DNA of 64,000 nucleotides from JALHMI01 sp964598535 (GCA_964598535.1 CAZRCI010000012.1:1-64000); one strand, 5' to 3'. Shown: positions 19,909 to 29,398, numbered from the stretch's first letter. Notes: generated by a model from the sequence alone, not told the origin. Translations and numbers: made by a program.

Positions 19909-20973
19909 ATGGACATAAAAGCCGATAGTGGTGTCTCGGATTGTTCGGACTTGGCGCGGTATGCGCGACAGATACGGTACGCCCCTCTGGGCGAGGCCGG
20001 CCAGCGGCGACTGCTCGACGCGCGCATTCTGGTGTGTGGCTGCGGAGCCCTGGGCTCGGTGGTTGCGAACACCTTGGCTCGGGCTGGTGTGGGATCCCTG
20101 CGGATTGTCGATCGCGACTTTCTCGAACTCAACAATCTCCAGCGGCAGGTGCTTTACGACGAAGCCGACGTGGCGTCGGGACTGCCCAAAGCGATTGCCG
20201 CGGCGAATAAGTTGCGCCAAATCAACTCGCAGATCACGATCGACCCGCTTGTCACGGATGTCGACTATACGAATGTCGAATCGCTGGTCGAGGGGATGGA
20301 CGTCATCGTCGACGGCACGGACAACTTTGAAACGCGAATGCTGCTGAACGACGTAGCCCTGAAGCGTGGGATCCCGTGGGTTTACGGCGGCTGCCTCGGC
20401 GCCGAAGGGCAAACGATGACGATCGTGCCCGGCGAGACGGCCTGTTTCCGCTGCCTGATGAACGATACACCGCCGCCGGGGACGACGCCCACCTGTGACA
20501 CGGCGGGAATTCTGGGACCCATCATCAACGTGATCGCCTCGATGCAAGCGGCCGAAGCGTTGAAGATCGCCAGTGGCAATCGCGCCGCGATCAATCGTCA
20601 GCTCACGATCGTGGACTTGTGGGACAATCGCGTCCGGCAGGTGAATCTTGAGTCGTTATGGGCGAGCCGTGAGTGCGCGGCTTGCGGGCGTGGCGAGTAT
20701 CCTTGGCTGGCCGGAGAACGAGCAAGTCATTCGGCAATTCTCTGCGGCCGAAACGCGGTGCAATTGAATCCTTCGGAGCGGGCACAGGTTTCACTCGAAC
20801 AGCTTGCCGCGAAGCTGGCCACCGTCGGCCAGGTAACGCAGAACAAGTATCTCATTCGGGCCGCGATTGGCGACTACGTGGTGACGCTGTTTGCCGACGG
20901 CCGGGCGATTGTCGGGGGCACGGACGATATCGCGACGGCACGCGGCGTATACGCAAAGTATGTAGGCTCTTAG
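19909..20973 (+). CDS. ThiF/MoeB/HesA family E1-like adenylyltransferase
   Basis: A 354-residue E1-like enzyme that should adenylate the C terminus of a ubiquitin-like sulfur carrier (ThiS, MoaD or similar). Visible elements: ILVCGCGALGSVVANTLARAG (nucleotide fold), DFLELNNLQRQVLYDE (adenylation Arg), VDGTDNFETR, a putative catalytic Cys in PTCDTAGILGP, and two zinc pairs (CFRC and CAAC). The last 100 residues replace the rhodanese domain of some MoeB proteins with an unrecognised small domain. ATG at 19909 is chosen, 2 bases after the previous stop. No ThiS, MoaD or other sulfur-carrier gene is adjacent, so the pathway (thiamin, molybdopterin or other) is undecided. Confidence 0.87.
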   Translation: MDIKADSGVSDCSDLARYARQIRYAPLGEAGQRRLLDARILVCGCGALGSVVANTLARAGVGSLRIVDRDFLELNNLQRQVLYDEADVASGLPKAIAAANKLRQINSQITIDPLVTDVDYTNVESLVEGMDVIVDGTDNFETRMLLNDVALKRGIPWVYGGCLGAEGQTMTIVPGETACFRCLMNDTPPPGTTPTCDTAGILGPIINVIASMQAAEALKIASGNRAAINRQLTIVDLWDNRVRQVNLESLWASRECAACGRGEYPWLAGERASHSAILCGRNAVQLNPSERAQVSLEQLAAKLATVGQVTQNKYLIRAAIGDYVVTLFADGRAIVGGTDDIATARGVYAKYVGS

Positions 20974-21020
20974 TCGCGTGGGCGACATCCTCCTTGGAGC
21001 CCCTTGGAGTTGTCCGGGAA

Positions 21021-22550
21021 TCAATACGTTGCGGCGTTTTGCCGCGCGGTGGCGGCCTCCATGATCCGTTGCTCCGTGGCTTCTTCGCGCGCGAGTTCCG
21101 CCGTGAGACGCCCTTCGCAGAGTACGAGTATTCGATCGCACACGGTGAGCAGCTCAGGCAGCTCGCTCGAGGTGACGAGAATCCCCAGTCCTTCGCGGCA
21201 GAGCCCGTCCATCAGCCGATAGAGCTCGGCCTTTGCGCCGACGTCGACGCCGCGCGTCGGATCGTCGAGCAATAGGACCTTGGGCTGCGTGAGCAGCCAG
21301 CGGCCAATAATAGCCTTCTGCTGGTTGCCGCCGCTCAGGCTCGTGATGCGAGCTTCGATGCCGGCCGTCTTCACGCCCAACCGCTTGACGGTCTGGCGTG
21401 CGTATTCTCCTTCGGCACGTCGGCTGATCAGGCCCGCGCGCGTCGATTGGTCGAGGGTGCAGATCGTGACGTTCTCGCCGACGTTCATTTCTGCGAACAG
21501 GCCGAAGCGTTTGCGGTCTTCCGTGACGAGTGCGATGCCGGCTCGACAGGCTTCCGACGGATGCTGAAACGCAACCTCGCGTCCCGCGAGTCGAATTGTG
21601 CCGCAGGGACGCACGTCGCTGGCGCCGAACAAGCATTCCAAGAGTTCGGTGCGGCCGGCGCCCATCAGGCCAGCGATACCGACGATTTCTCCACGGCGCA
21701 GCTCAAATGAGACCTTTTCCAGCCGCCAGCGACGGGCGTGGCCCGGCCAGGCGAGCGAGAGATTGCGCACCTCGAGCACGATATCTCCTTCCGCACGCGG
21801 GCGCGAAAGGTCGGTCCCTTCGATTTCACGGCCGACCATCAGGTGGGTGATGCCGCGCGGCGTGGCGGCGGCACGCTCGATCACGTCGACCAGGCGACCG
21901 TCGCGCAGGACGGCGATCCGGTCGGAGAGCTTGAACACCTCGTCCATCTTATGCGAGATGTACAAGATCGTGACGCCGCGCGCCCGCAGGCGTTCGATGA
22001 CGCGGAACAGGCGGGCGACTTCGGACTCGGTAAGCGCGCTGGTGGGCTCGTCCATGATCAGGACATCGGCGGCGATGGACAGCGCCTTGGCGATCTCGAC
22101 GAGTTGCTGATCGCCGACGCGCAGCTCGCCCACCGGGCGGCGGGCATCAATGCGGCATTCAAGCTCTGCGAGCAGACGCGCGGCGTCACGATCCATCGCC
22201 GCTTGATCGAGCAGGCCGAAACGATTGCGTTTTTCGCGGCCGAGGAAGACGTTGGCCGCGGCGGACAGTTGTTCGACGAGATTCAACTCCTGGTGAATGA
22301 TGCTGATGCCCGCGGCCTCGGCATCGCGCGTGCCGGCGAAGCGAACCTGTTTTCCTCGCAACACGAGTGCGCCGTCATAGCTCGAAATGACGCCGGCGAG
22401 AATCTTCATTAAGGTGCTCTTGCCGGCGCCGTTCTCGCCAACAATTGCTAGCAACTCTCCTTGCCGGACGTCGAACGAGACATCGGCGAGCGCCCGCACT
22501 CCGGGATAGTGTTTCGAAATCCCCCGAATTTCGAGGAGCGCGGTTGTCAT
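21021..22550 (-). CDS. Sugar ABC transporter ATP-binding protein (RbsA/MglA-like)
   Basis: A 509-residue protein with two tandem ABC domains, as in RbsA/MglA/XylG. The first has GENGAGKSTLMK (Walker A), LRVGDQQLVEIAKAL and LIMDEPTSALTESE; the second has the typical degenerate GLMGAGRTELLE, then LSGGNQQKAIIGRWL and LLLDDPTRGVDVG. It energises uptake by the permease at 22547-23800. Its ATG overlaps the permease stop in an ATGA junction. It is the third gene of a binding protein-permease-ATPase operon. The transported sugar (ribose, xylose, galactose, autoinducer-2 or other) is not defined by sequence. Confidence 0.93.
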   Translation of the reverse strand: MTTALLEIRGISKHYPGVRALADVSFDVRQGELLAIVGENGAGKSTLMKILAGVISSYDGALVLRGKQVRFAGTRDAEAAGISIIHQELNLVEQLSAAANVFLGREKRNRFGLLDQAAMDRDAARLLAELECRIDARRPVGELRVGDQQLVEIAKALSIAADVLIMDEPTSALTESEVARLFRVIERLRARGVTILYISHKMDEVFKLSDRIAVLRDGRLVDVIERAAATPRGITHLMVGREIEGTDLSRPRAEGDIVLEVRNLSLAWPGHARRWRLEKVSFELRRGEIVGIAGLMGAGRTELLECLFGASDVRPCGTIRLAGREVAFQHPSEACRAGIALVTEDRKRFGLFAEMNVGENVTICTLDQSTRAGLISRRAEGEYARQTVKRLGVKTAGIEARITSLSGGNQQKAIIGRWLLTQPKVLLLDDPTRGVDVGAKAELYRLMDGLCREGLGILVTSSELPELLTVCDRILVLCEGRLTAELAREEATEQRIMEAATARQNAATY

Positions 22551-23800
22551 TGCGGCACCCTGTCCGCAGCGTGTCGAGCGGCCCGGTGCTCGGCAAACTT
22601 GCGCGTGGCCAACATGGCGAGCGCGGTCACGAACACCGCGCCACCAGGGCTACGGCCGAACATCATCGTGGTAACCGTGCCGGCGAGGACTGCGAGAATA
22701 CCGATCGCCAGCAGGCCCAAGACGCCGGGAAAGAATTGCTTGCGGAGTCCGCCGCCGGCGCGGCGCAGCTCGTTGAAGGCGACAGCCAGCACGACGAGTA
22801 CGCCGACGATGATGCCCTGGTATTCGTCGGCGCCGACTTTGACCAGCTTTGCCACGGCGTCGATCACCACGCGCAGGAACACGACGCCGAGCATGGTGCC
22901 GCCGATGGTGCCGACGCCGCCCTGCAGACTGCAGCCGCCGACAACGGCCGCGGCGATGGCGTTGAGTTCGTAGCCGAGTCCCTGCACGGCCGGATACGCG
23001 GTGCCTACCTCGGCCATGTAGAGGATGCCGGCGACGGACGAGGTCATCGCCCCCAGGCTATAGGCCAGCCATTTGAGGTGATCGGTGCGGATGCCGCTCA
23101 GCCGGGCCGCAGCCTCGTTGCCGCCCATCGCGTACAGGTGGCGCCCCACGACGGTGCGGCTGAGCAACACCCAACAGACAACGCTCAGCATCAGGAAGAT
23201 CACCAGTGGGATCCACCAGCGGGTGCCGAGCGTGTTGAACGCGCTATCGTAAATGTAGATCTGCGTCGTGCGGCCCGTGGGTGTCAGCGCGGTCGTGACC
23301 TCTTGAACCATGACGCGGGCGAGGCTGCGCAAGCCGACGAGCGAAGCCAGCGTGGCCACGAAGGGAGGCAACCCCACGACGGTGATCAACCAGGCGTGCA
23401 ACGTGCCGATCAAGAAGCCCACGACGAGCGTGCCGAGAACCGCAATCGAGATGATGCCCAATCCCAGGTTGCTGGTGTCCGGCGCACCGGCACTGTCGTG
23501 CGGGGCAAGCGCGAGCATGATCGAGGCGCAGATGGCGCCGCTGAAGGCGATCACGGAACCGCTGGAGAGATCGATGCCGCCGGAGATGATGACGATGGCG
23601 GCGCCCAGGGCGAAGACGCCGAGCAGCGACGTTTGTCGCAGAATCTCCTGCGCGTTTTGCAGCGGTTTCTCGCGGTAGGCATCGCTGAAGATCGTGGTTG
23701 CCGCGACAACGGCCAAGATGGCCACGAGCAGCCCGAGTTCGTTCGAGTGCTGGCCTGCGAGGCGTCTCAGAAGACTGGGCGATTCACCAGCGGCGTTCAT
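22547..23800 (-). CDS. Sugar ABC transporter permease (RbsC-like)
   Basis: A 417-residue integral membrane permease of the branched-chain amino acid/sugar (RbsC) family with about ten hydrophobic helices. Family elements include GIDLSSGSVIAFSGAICA, VGLPPFVATLASLVGLRSLARV and MGGNEAAARLSGI, the cytoplasmic loop that contacts the ATPase. The frame is open 10 codons further up, but ATG at 23800 forms an ATGA overlap with the binding-protein stop and fits the pattern of this operon. It carries two more C-terminal helices than a minimal RbsC. Confidence 0.93.
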   Translation of the reverse strand: MNAAGESPSLLRRLAGQHSNELGLLVAILAVVAATTIFSDAYREKPLQNAQEILRQTSLLGVFALGAAIVIISGGIDLSSGSVIAFSGAICASIMLALAPHDSAGAPDTSNLGLGIISIAVLGTLVVGFLIGTLHAWLITVVGLPPFVATLASLVGLRSLARVMVQEVTTALTPTGRTTQIYIYDSAFNTLGTRWWIPLVIFLMLSVVCWVLLSRTVVGRHLYAMGGNEAAARLSGIRTDHLKWLAYSLGAMTSSVAGILYMAEVGTAYPAVQGLGYELNAIAAAVVGGCSLQGGVGTIGGTMLGVVFLRVVIDAVAKLVKVGADEYQGIIVGVLVVLAVAFNELRRAGGGLRKQFFPGVLGLLAIGILAVLAGTVTTMMFGRSPGGAVFVTALAMLATRKFAEHRAARHAADRVPQ

Positions 23801-24927
23801 GATCCGGTCAGATTGTGGTCGGCCAGCCATTTCTTGAAATCGCTGAGCGAGATGAATTCGGTCGACTCGGAAAACAGTTCCTTCTTAAGCGGCGAACCGC
23901 TATCGGGATGCACCACGCGCAGCCCGGTGGTCAGGATGTCGCCGTCTGGGTTGTCGCCGGCGAACGTTCTGGCGTCGGCATCGTAGGCCGGCAGCATTTC
24001 GTGGATCGTGGCGTGGTCGTCGTCAATCAGGGCCTTCATCAACCGCGTGCCAAGGTAGCCCATCTCGTAGGGATTTTGCACGACCATCGCGTCAATGTCG
24101 CCTTCGGCCAGATGTGCCACGGCCTTGGGCGCGGCGTCGAACACGACGATGGTCGATTTGTCGCGAATGCCGCGTTCTTTGGCGACGCGGACGATGGCGT
24201 CGGCGTTGTAGGCCCAGATGCCGACAAGCGTCGTCAGATCGGGATGCCGGTCGAGCGCGTCGCGTACATTCTTCTGGGCGGTGCTAAGGTCCATGTCGTC
24301 GCCCAGGTTTTCCACTTGCTGGAATTTGGGTCCGGCGCCCTCGGCGAAGCCGCCGATGCGTTCGATGGCGTTGGCCGCGCCCTTCAGACCGACGAACGTG
24401 GCGTATTTACCGCCCTGGGGGCGGATACCGGCGGCGGCTTTCCCCAGTTCTTGCCCGCCGATCACGTTGTCGGTTCCCAGATAGGCGAAGCGGGCGGCGC
24501 GATTCGTCTTGCGATCGACGTCCGAGTCGATGGCGATCACCTTGATACCGGCCGCCTGGCAAGCTTCCATAGCGCGGGCGATCGCCGGATTGTTCGAGTC
24601 GGTGACTGAAACGGCGATGGCCGCGATGTCCGTTTGATTGGCGAACTGGCGCAGCCGGTCGATCTGTCCCTTGGGGGTGCCGTCGTTGACCTCCATCGTC
24701 GTGCGGAGGCGGGCGTCGGCGAGCTCGAAGTCGCGTTCGGCGTCTTGCATGCCCACGCGCATGGCGTCCCAGAAAGGATCGGCGCCGTTGGTCAGCAGGA
24801 TCACGCGTTTGGCGCCGGTGGCTCCGGTCGAGCCGCCGTTGCTGGAGTTCGTGTTGGAATTGCAACCGGTCGAGGCGGCCAGCGCCATGAGTATTGCGGC
24901 CGCGAACAAGTTCCGCCCTGGAAACAT
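23797..24927 (-). CDS. Periplasmic sugar-binding lipoprotein of an ABC transporter (RbsB-like)
   Basis: A 376-residue type I periplasmic binding protein (peripla_BP_4 family). A lipoprotein signal peptide is visible: a hydrophobic stretch then AASTGC, with acylated Cys near residue 22 and a Ser/Asn-rich linker. The mature domain starts at RVILLTNGADPFWDAM and shows AIAVSVTDSNNPAIARAMEA and VIAIDSDVDR, as in ribose/autoinducer binders. A reasonable ribosome site (GAGGG) lies upstream of ATG 24927. It is the first gene of the transporter operon and should capture the substrate for RbsC/RbsA-like partners. The insert around TVDVMEV to NLGD is normal for the family. Confidence 0.9.
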   Translation of the reverse strand: MFPGRNLFAAAILMALAASTGCNSNTNSSNGGSTGATGAKRVILLTNGADPFWDAMRVGMQDAERDFELADARLRTTMEVNDGTPKGQIDRLRQFANQTDIAAIAVSVTDSNNPAIARAMEACQAAGIKVIAIDSDVDRKTNRAARFAYLGTDNVIGGQELGKAAAGIRPQGGKYATFVGLKGAANAIERIGGFAEGAGPKFQQVENLGDDMDLSTAQKNVRDALDRHPDLTTLVGIWAYNADAIVRVAKERGIRDKSTIVVFDAAPKAVAHLAEGDIDAMVVQNPYEMGYLGTRLMKALIDDDHATIHEMLPAYDADARTFAGDNPDGDILTTGLRVVHPDSGSPLKKELFSESTEFISLSDFKKWLADHNLTGS

Positions 24928-25266
24928 GGATGCTACCCTCTTGCCTGAGGTTGGCTAACTGCGGGATGGGCTGACGACGATGAAGATGAAAGGGATGAGA
25001 AGTTAGGCTTTTGGTCGATGTTGGAAGTTGCCCCGCGCGATGAAGGACGATGAATTGAAGCGTGCCACGAGTTCATAGGGCCGCACGAGTTCACGCGGGC
25101 AAGAGCGCGCGGGACGCCGGAGTCACTTGCACGCGTTTCCGAAAGGCTGGATCTTCGATGAATCCGTGGATTCTCAGGAATCGTGGAAGCTGTGCAAAGG
25201 ACTCCGGCGTCGACGAGTGCGCGCTCGGCCAGGGCGCCTCGCTACACGATCCCTGACCAGCAGCCG
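24928..25266. other. Intergenic region upstream of the ABC transporter operon
   Basis: About 340 bases between the transporter operon start and the stop of the small lipoprotein gene, both on the minus strand. It should contain the transporter promoter. I see no confident promoter, operator or gene; short frames here lack similarity and plausible ribosome sites. Confidence 0.5.
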
Positions 25267-25383
25267 TTAGCCCGAGGTGTTGGGGGCCGGTTCGGCCGGC
25301 TTTTGCGGTTGTCCGCAGCCGACGGTCAACGACAACGAACCCAGGCCCAGGATCAGGGCCAGCACACACAGTATCCGAGTCAT
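25267..25383 (-). CDS. Very small lipoprotein
   Basis: A 38-residue protein beginning MTRILCVLALILGLG and continuing to LTVGCGQPQKPAEP. A basic start, a hydrophobic core and a lipobox-like LTVGC give a complete lipoprotein signal, leaving a mature peptide of only about 15 residues rich in Pro. A strong ribosome site, GGAGGAG, lies 7 bases before the ATG at 25383, which supports expression. The function is unknown; many planctomycetes encode comparable tiny lipoproteins. It precedes the ABC operon on the same strand but is more than 300 bases from it. Confidence 0.65.
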   Translation of the reverse strand: MTRILCVLALILGLGSLSLTVGCGQPQKPAEPAPNTSG

Positions 25384-25643
25384 CAGGAAACTCCTCCAGC
25401 GAAACGTGGTCACAGGGGGGACGAAAGCCCCGATTCTAGAACTCCCGATAGCTGGTCGCAAGTCGGCAACCCGTGGGCATTTGTCGCGGAAGTGAGGGGG
25501 CTGACAGCAGACTCGCGCCAGCCGCGCTGGTCGGCACGATTGCTCAACTTGCGAGGGCGTTTATGCCGATGTTTGCCTAAGAGCACCTCGGCTTGCCTCG
25601 CCTCACTTCCGCCCGATCTCCCCGCCCCACCACGTTCGCTCTG

Positions 25644-26570
25644 ATGGTTCGCACCCCGCCTGAAACCGTAAAGGCCGGCCGGCGCGCAGCACGCGCGGCT
25701 CCGCCCCAAGCTCATTTTGGCCGTCTCGGCGGTTGGGAACGCACCGCGCTCGTTGGCGGTGGCACGATGTACGAAGTCTATGCCGCGCGGGCCGCCGGCA
25801 GTTCGCTCGACCAGCCGCCATCGTATGCACTCAAGCTGCTGCGCAGCGAGTGGCAAGCAGATCGACGCGCGCTCGCGCTGCTGAGGCGCGAGATCCAGGT
25901 GAGCCGCAGGGTATTGCATCCGCGGTTGGCGCCTGTGTTGGCTGCCGAGATCGAGACACCGCCGTTTTACCTGGTGATGCCGCTGCTCGAAGGAAGCTCG
26001 CTCGCTGGACCCTTGGCCAGTAGCCGCGCGCTCGATTTGCCGCTCGTGTTCTGGATCGCGCGGCAGACGGCCGAAGCGATCGTGGCGCTCGAGGCGGCTG
26101 GCTGGATGCACTGTGACGTGAAGCCCGGGAACGTGCATCTTGCTCCGAGCGGGCACGTCACGCTGCTCGACCTGGGCTTTGCCACGCCCACTACTGAGAA
26201 TGCGCATATCGTCGACCGGCCGCTGTTGGGAACGTTGAATTACATGGCGCCGGAGCTGCTTTATTCTTCGTCCGGCGGAAGCGTGCGGAGCGACGTTTAC
26301 AGCCTGGGCGTGACGCTGTTCGAGCTGCTCACCGGACGCTTGCCGTTCGATGCCGACGACGTGGCGGAATTGGCCGTGCAGCACCGCCAGGAGTTGCCGG
26401 GCGATTTGCGCAGTCGCCAGCCGCGCATCCCGTTGCGGGCCGCAAGGTTGGTACAACAGATGCTGGCCAAAGAGCCGTTGCGACGGCCAACGCCCGCGGA
26501 GGTCGTCGAGCGGCTGGTCGCGCTCGAGATCGAAACGTTCGCCGAGCGGTTCACCTGCGAAGCGGCGTGA
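25644..26570 (+). CDS. Serine/threonine protein kinase (soluble, minimal)
   Basis: A 308-residue eukaryotic-like kinase domain without the membrane helix or sensor domain found in many planctomycete kinases. Seen: glycine-rich loop ALVGGGTMYEVY, ATP lysine in SYALKLLR, catalytic loop MHCDVKPGNV (HCD instead of HRD), DLGFA in place of DFG, NYMAPELL for APE, and DVYSLGVTLFELLTGRLPF. All residues needed for catalysis (Lys, Asp, Asn, Asp) are present. The frame extends to TTG at 25593; ATG at 25644 is preferred. It stands alone, with repeats downstream, so its target is unknown. Confidence 0.88.
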   Translation: MVRTPPETVKAGRRAARAAPPQAHFGRLGGWERTALVGGGTMYEVYAARAAGSSLDQPPSYALKLLRSEWQADRRALALLRREIQVSRRVLHPRLAPVLAAEIETPPFYLVMPLLEGSSLAGPLASSRALDLPLVFWIARQTAEAIVALEAAGWMHCDVKPGNVHLAPSGHVTLLDLGFATPTTENAHIVDRPLLGTLNYMAPELLYSSSGGSVRSDVYSLGVTLFELLTGRLPFDADDVAELAVQHRQELPGDLRSRQPRIPLRAARLVQQMLAKEPLRRPTPAEVVERLVALEIETFAERFTCEAA

Positions 26571-26969
26571 TCGCCGACGCCTGATCGCGACGTTTGCGTG
26601 GCTTGGTTTTTTGGTCTCGAAGCGGCCCCCCAGGCGAGCCCCCACGTGGCCTTGTGCGCGCACGCACAACATCACCGCAGCCACAATTGATCTCTGCAGG
26701 GGGGTATTCAGAGGGCGCAGATTGCCTCGGTTCGCAGCGAGCAGGATCGCTCGCGGTGATGTCAGGCGGTGCGTTGGCGTGCTCGAATAATACATCGAGC
26801 CTACGGTATCGCATGGGCTGGCTCGATTTCCAGCAGATTGAGTTGCAAGTGCTTGGCAAATCGCGAGTTGGAGTTTTTCGTGGCCTGTTTTTGTTCGTGG
26901 AGGTTCGCGGGCCGGCGGCCGGACATGCGAATTCCCGATGCAAGTGAACCGGTTACGGCGAGAGGTCTC
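26571..26969. other. Non-coding stretch between kinase gene and hairpin repeats
   Basis: About 400 bases with no supported gene. Frames on both strands are short and compositionally unlike proteins. Nothing is recognised except scattered GC-rich inverted repeats; the organised repeat array starts at 26970. Confidence 0.5.
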
Positions 26970-27253
26970 GCCCTTACAGGGCTCGAGGATTGGTGGGGAA
27001 GACGTCGGTAAGGGAGGGCGATTCGATTCACGGGGCGTTGCCCCGTGCTGACATGTGAGACGCCTTCGGCGTCGGAGGAAGGATGGCGTCCGCATTCAGA
27101 GCACGTGCAGCCACTGCGAGAAGTTGTGAGGCACCTTCGGCGTGCGACGAACAGTGGCTTCGGCCGAAGGCCGGTAACAGGTCAGCCTTGGGCATCGCCC
27201 AAGGCAAGGAGATGCCCCACCCCCTCCTTCTTCATTCGCCCTGCAAGGGCGAA
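26970..27253 (+). repeat. Multi-hairpin repeat, copy 1
   Basis: A string of short perfect inverted repeats with mostly 3-base loops. In order: GCCCT-TAC-AGGGC (26970-26982); ACGGGGC-GTT-GCCCCGT (27030-27046); GACGCC-TTC-GGCGTC (27059-27073); a weaker GCAC..GTGC stem (near 27131-27145); the palindrome CTTCGGCCGAAG (27158-27169); CCTTGGGC-ATC-GCCCAAGG (27186-27204); and TTCGCCCT-GCA-AGGGCGAA (27235-27253). The last hairpin also opens copy 2. It lies downstream of the RAYT-type transposase gene. Confidence 0.85.
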
Positions 27254-27270
27254 TGGCGGGTAAATCGGTT

Positions 27271-27494
27271 CACGGGGGCGTTGCCCCGTGCTGACGTGTG
27301 AGACGCCTTCGGCGTCGGAGGAAGGATGGCGTCCGCATCCGGAGCACGTGCGGGCACTGCGAGAAGTTGCGGGACACCTTCGGCGTGCGACGAACAGTGG
27401 CTTCGGCCGAAGGCCGGTAACAGGTCAGCCTTGGGCATCGCCCAAGGTAAGGAGACGCCAATTCCCTCCCTCTCCATTCGCCCACAGGGGCGAA
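27271..27494 (+). repeat. Multi-hairpin repeat, copy 2
   Basis: A near-identical second copy of the 27029-27253 unit, 242 bases further on and in the same orientation, differing at roughly a dozen positions over the first 185 bases. It has the same hairpin order, ending in TTCGCCC..GGGCGAA at 27477-27494, where the loop has drifted. The stems are kept while spacers vary. It ends about 30 bases before the transposase stop at 27527. Confidence 0.85.
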
Positions 27495-27526
27495 ACCATC
27501 GGGGGACAAAACATCCGCGCCGACAA

Positions 27527-27979
27527 CTACGACCAGAGATGTTGCTCATGAAAAGCAAGCCCGTGGCGTGTCAGCAAACGACGCAGTTCGTCCTGAAAGC
27601 CAATCCGCTGATGATGGCGATCCTGTTCGCGAATGTAATTGGTTACTCTCGCGAGATTCGATTCGCTCACGGAAAACGCGGCGTAGCCGGCTTGCCAGGA
27701 AAATTTGTCAAGCAGTGGGCTCGTCGTTTTGAGCCATTTCGAAGAGCTCTTTTTGACCTCTTCCACGACTCGCTTGAGCGACTGATTTTTGCTCAACAGG
27801 AAGAGAGCATGCACATGGTCGGCATGACCACCAATGATAATCGCGGGACTTTCCCAGGCGTTGAATATGCCGTTGAGGTACGCGTACAGCCGCGGGCGGA
27901 TGGAGAGCGTGAGAAAAGGGCGGCGGTTTTTGGTGCTGAAGACCAGATGCAGTGCGTTTTTCGCCAGCGATTGCGACAT
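27527..27979 (-). CDS. REP-associated tyrosine transposase (RAYT) / IS200-like Y1 transposase
   Basis: A 150-residue Y1 HUH transposase. The HUH metal motif is H55-V56-H57 within GGHADHVHALFLL, and the nucleophile is Tyr115 in NYIREQDRHHQ, followed by FQDEL; both match the IS200/RAYT family. The frame is open further upstream, but ATG at 27979 has a GAGG ribosome site and gives the family length. Such enzymes nick and join single-stranded DNA at hairpin ends. Instead of IS200/IS605 end structures, multi-hairpin repeats flank it on both sides, as around RAYT genes, which suggests a domesticated enzyme that mobilises or maintains the repeats. No partner TnpB gene is present. Confidence 0.85.
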   Translation of the reverse strand: MSQSLAKNALHLVFSTKNRRPFLTLSIRPRLYAYLNGIFNAWESPAIIIGGHADHVHALFLLSKNQSLKRVVEEVKKSSSKWLKTTSPLLDKFSWQAGYAAFSVSESNLARVTNYIREQDRHHQRIGFQDELRRLLTRHGLAFHEQHLWS

Positions 27980-28065
27980 GGTCGGCCTCGTTGCGCGCCG
28001 AGAAAGTTTCGCCCATGGATTCAACGATTGCACGTTGAAGGGCATGGGGCCATTGTTGGTGGTTC

Positions 28066-28071
28066 ATTATA
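28066..28071 (-). promoter_or_regulatory. Extended -10 promoter element for the RAYT gene
   Basis: On the minus strand TGGTATAAT gives a perfect TATAAT preceded by TGn, an extended -10. It lies about 87 bases before the transposase start at 27979, between the gene and repeat copy 3. No good -35 is seen, which is acceptable for extended -10 promoters. Confidence 0.4.
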
Positions 28072-28110
28072 CCAACTAGAGGGGTTAGTGCCGTGGGGAT
28101 GGGAAGTATC

Positions 28111-28375
28111 GCCCTTGCAGGGCTTGGTGGTATGGACAACGGACGGCAACACGGGGCGTTGCCCCGTGCTGACATGTGAGACGCCTTCGGCGTCGGAGGA
28201 AGGATGGCGTCCACATTCGGAGCACGTGCGGGCATTGTGAGAGGTTGCGAGACACCTTCGGCGTGCGCCGAACGGTGGCTTCGGCCGAAGGCCGGTGACA
28301 GGTCAGCCTTGGGCATCGCCCAAGGTAAGGAGACGCCACCCCCCCTCTCTCTCCATTCGCCCTGCAAAGGGCGAA
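28111..28375 (+). repeat. Multi-hairpin repeat, copy 3
   Basis: Third copy, on the other side of the transposase gene and in the same orientation as copies 1 and 2. Hairpins: GCCCT-TGC-AGGGC (28111-28123), ACGGGGC-GTT-GCCCCGT (28151-28167), GACGCC-TTC-GGCGTC, GCAC-like stem, CTTCGGCCGAAG, CCTTGGGC-ATC-GCCCAAGG, and TTCGCCCT-GCAA-AGGGCGAA (28356-28375). It ends 12 bases before the fmt stop codon, so its last hairpin may also end fmt transcription. Confidence 0.85.
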
Positions 28376-28387
28376 AGACACGCGACG

Positions 28388-29394
<1,007 letters not shown>

Positions 29395-29398
<4 letters not shown>

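Noticed and set aside
22445..23986. Plus-strand open frame (about 510 codons) opposite the ABC permease
   Set aside because: Asp/Gly/Gln/Arg-rich translation without domains, antisense to RbsC-like and RbsA-like genes.
26551..26943. Possible 130-residue gene after the kinase
   Set aside because: Pro/Arg/Cys-rich with no domain and no ribosome site; overlaps the kinase end.
25410..27095. Long minus-strand open frame (about 560 codons) opposite the Ser/Thr kinase
   Set aside because: It is antisense to a clear kinase, Arg/Gln/His-rich and has no domain; a GC-bias shadow.
26970..28375. CRISPR-like array
   Set aside because: Repeats are multi-hairpin units of 220 bases or more with internal structure, only three copies, without regular unique spacers or cas genes.
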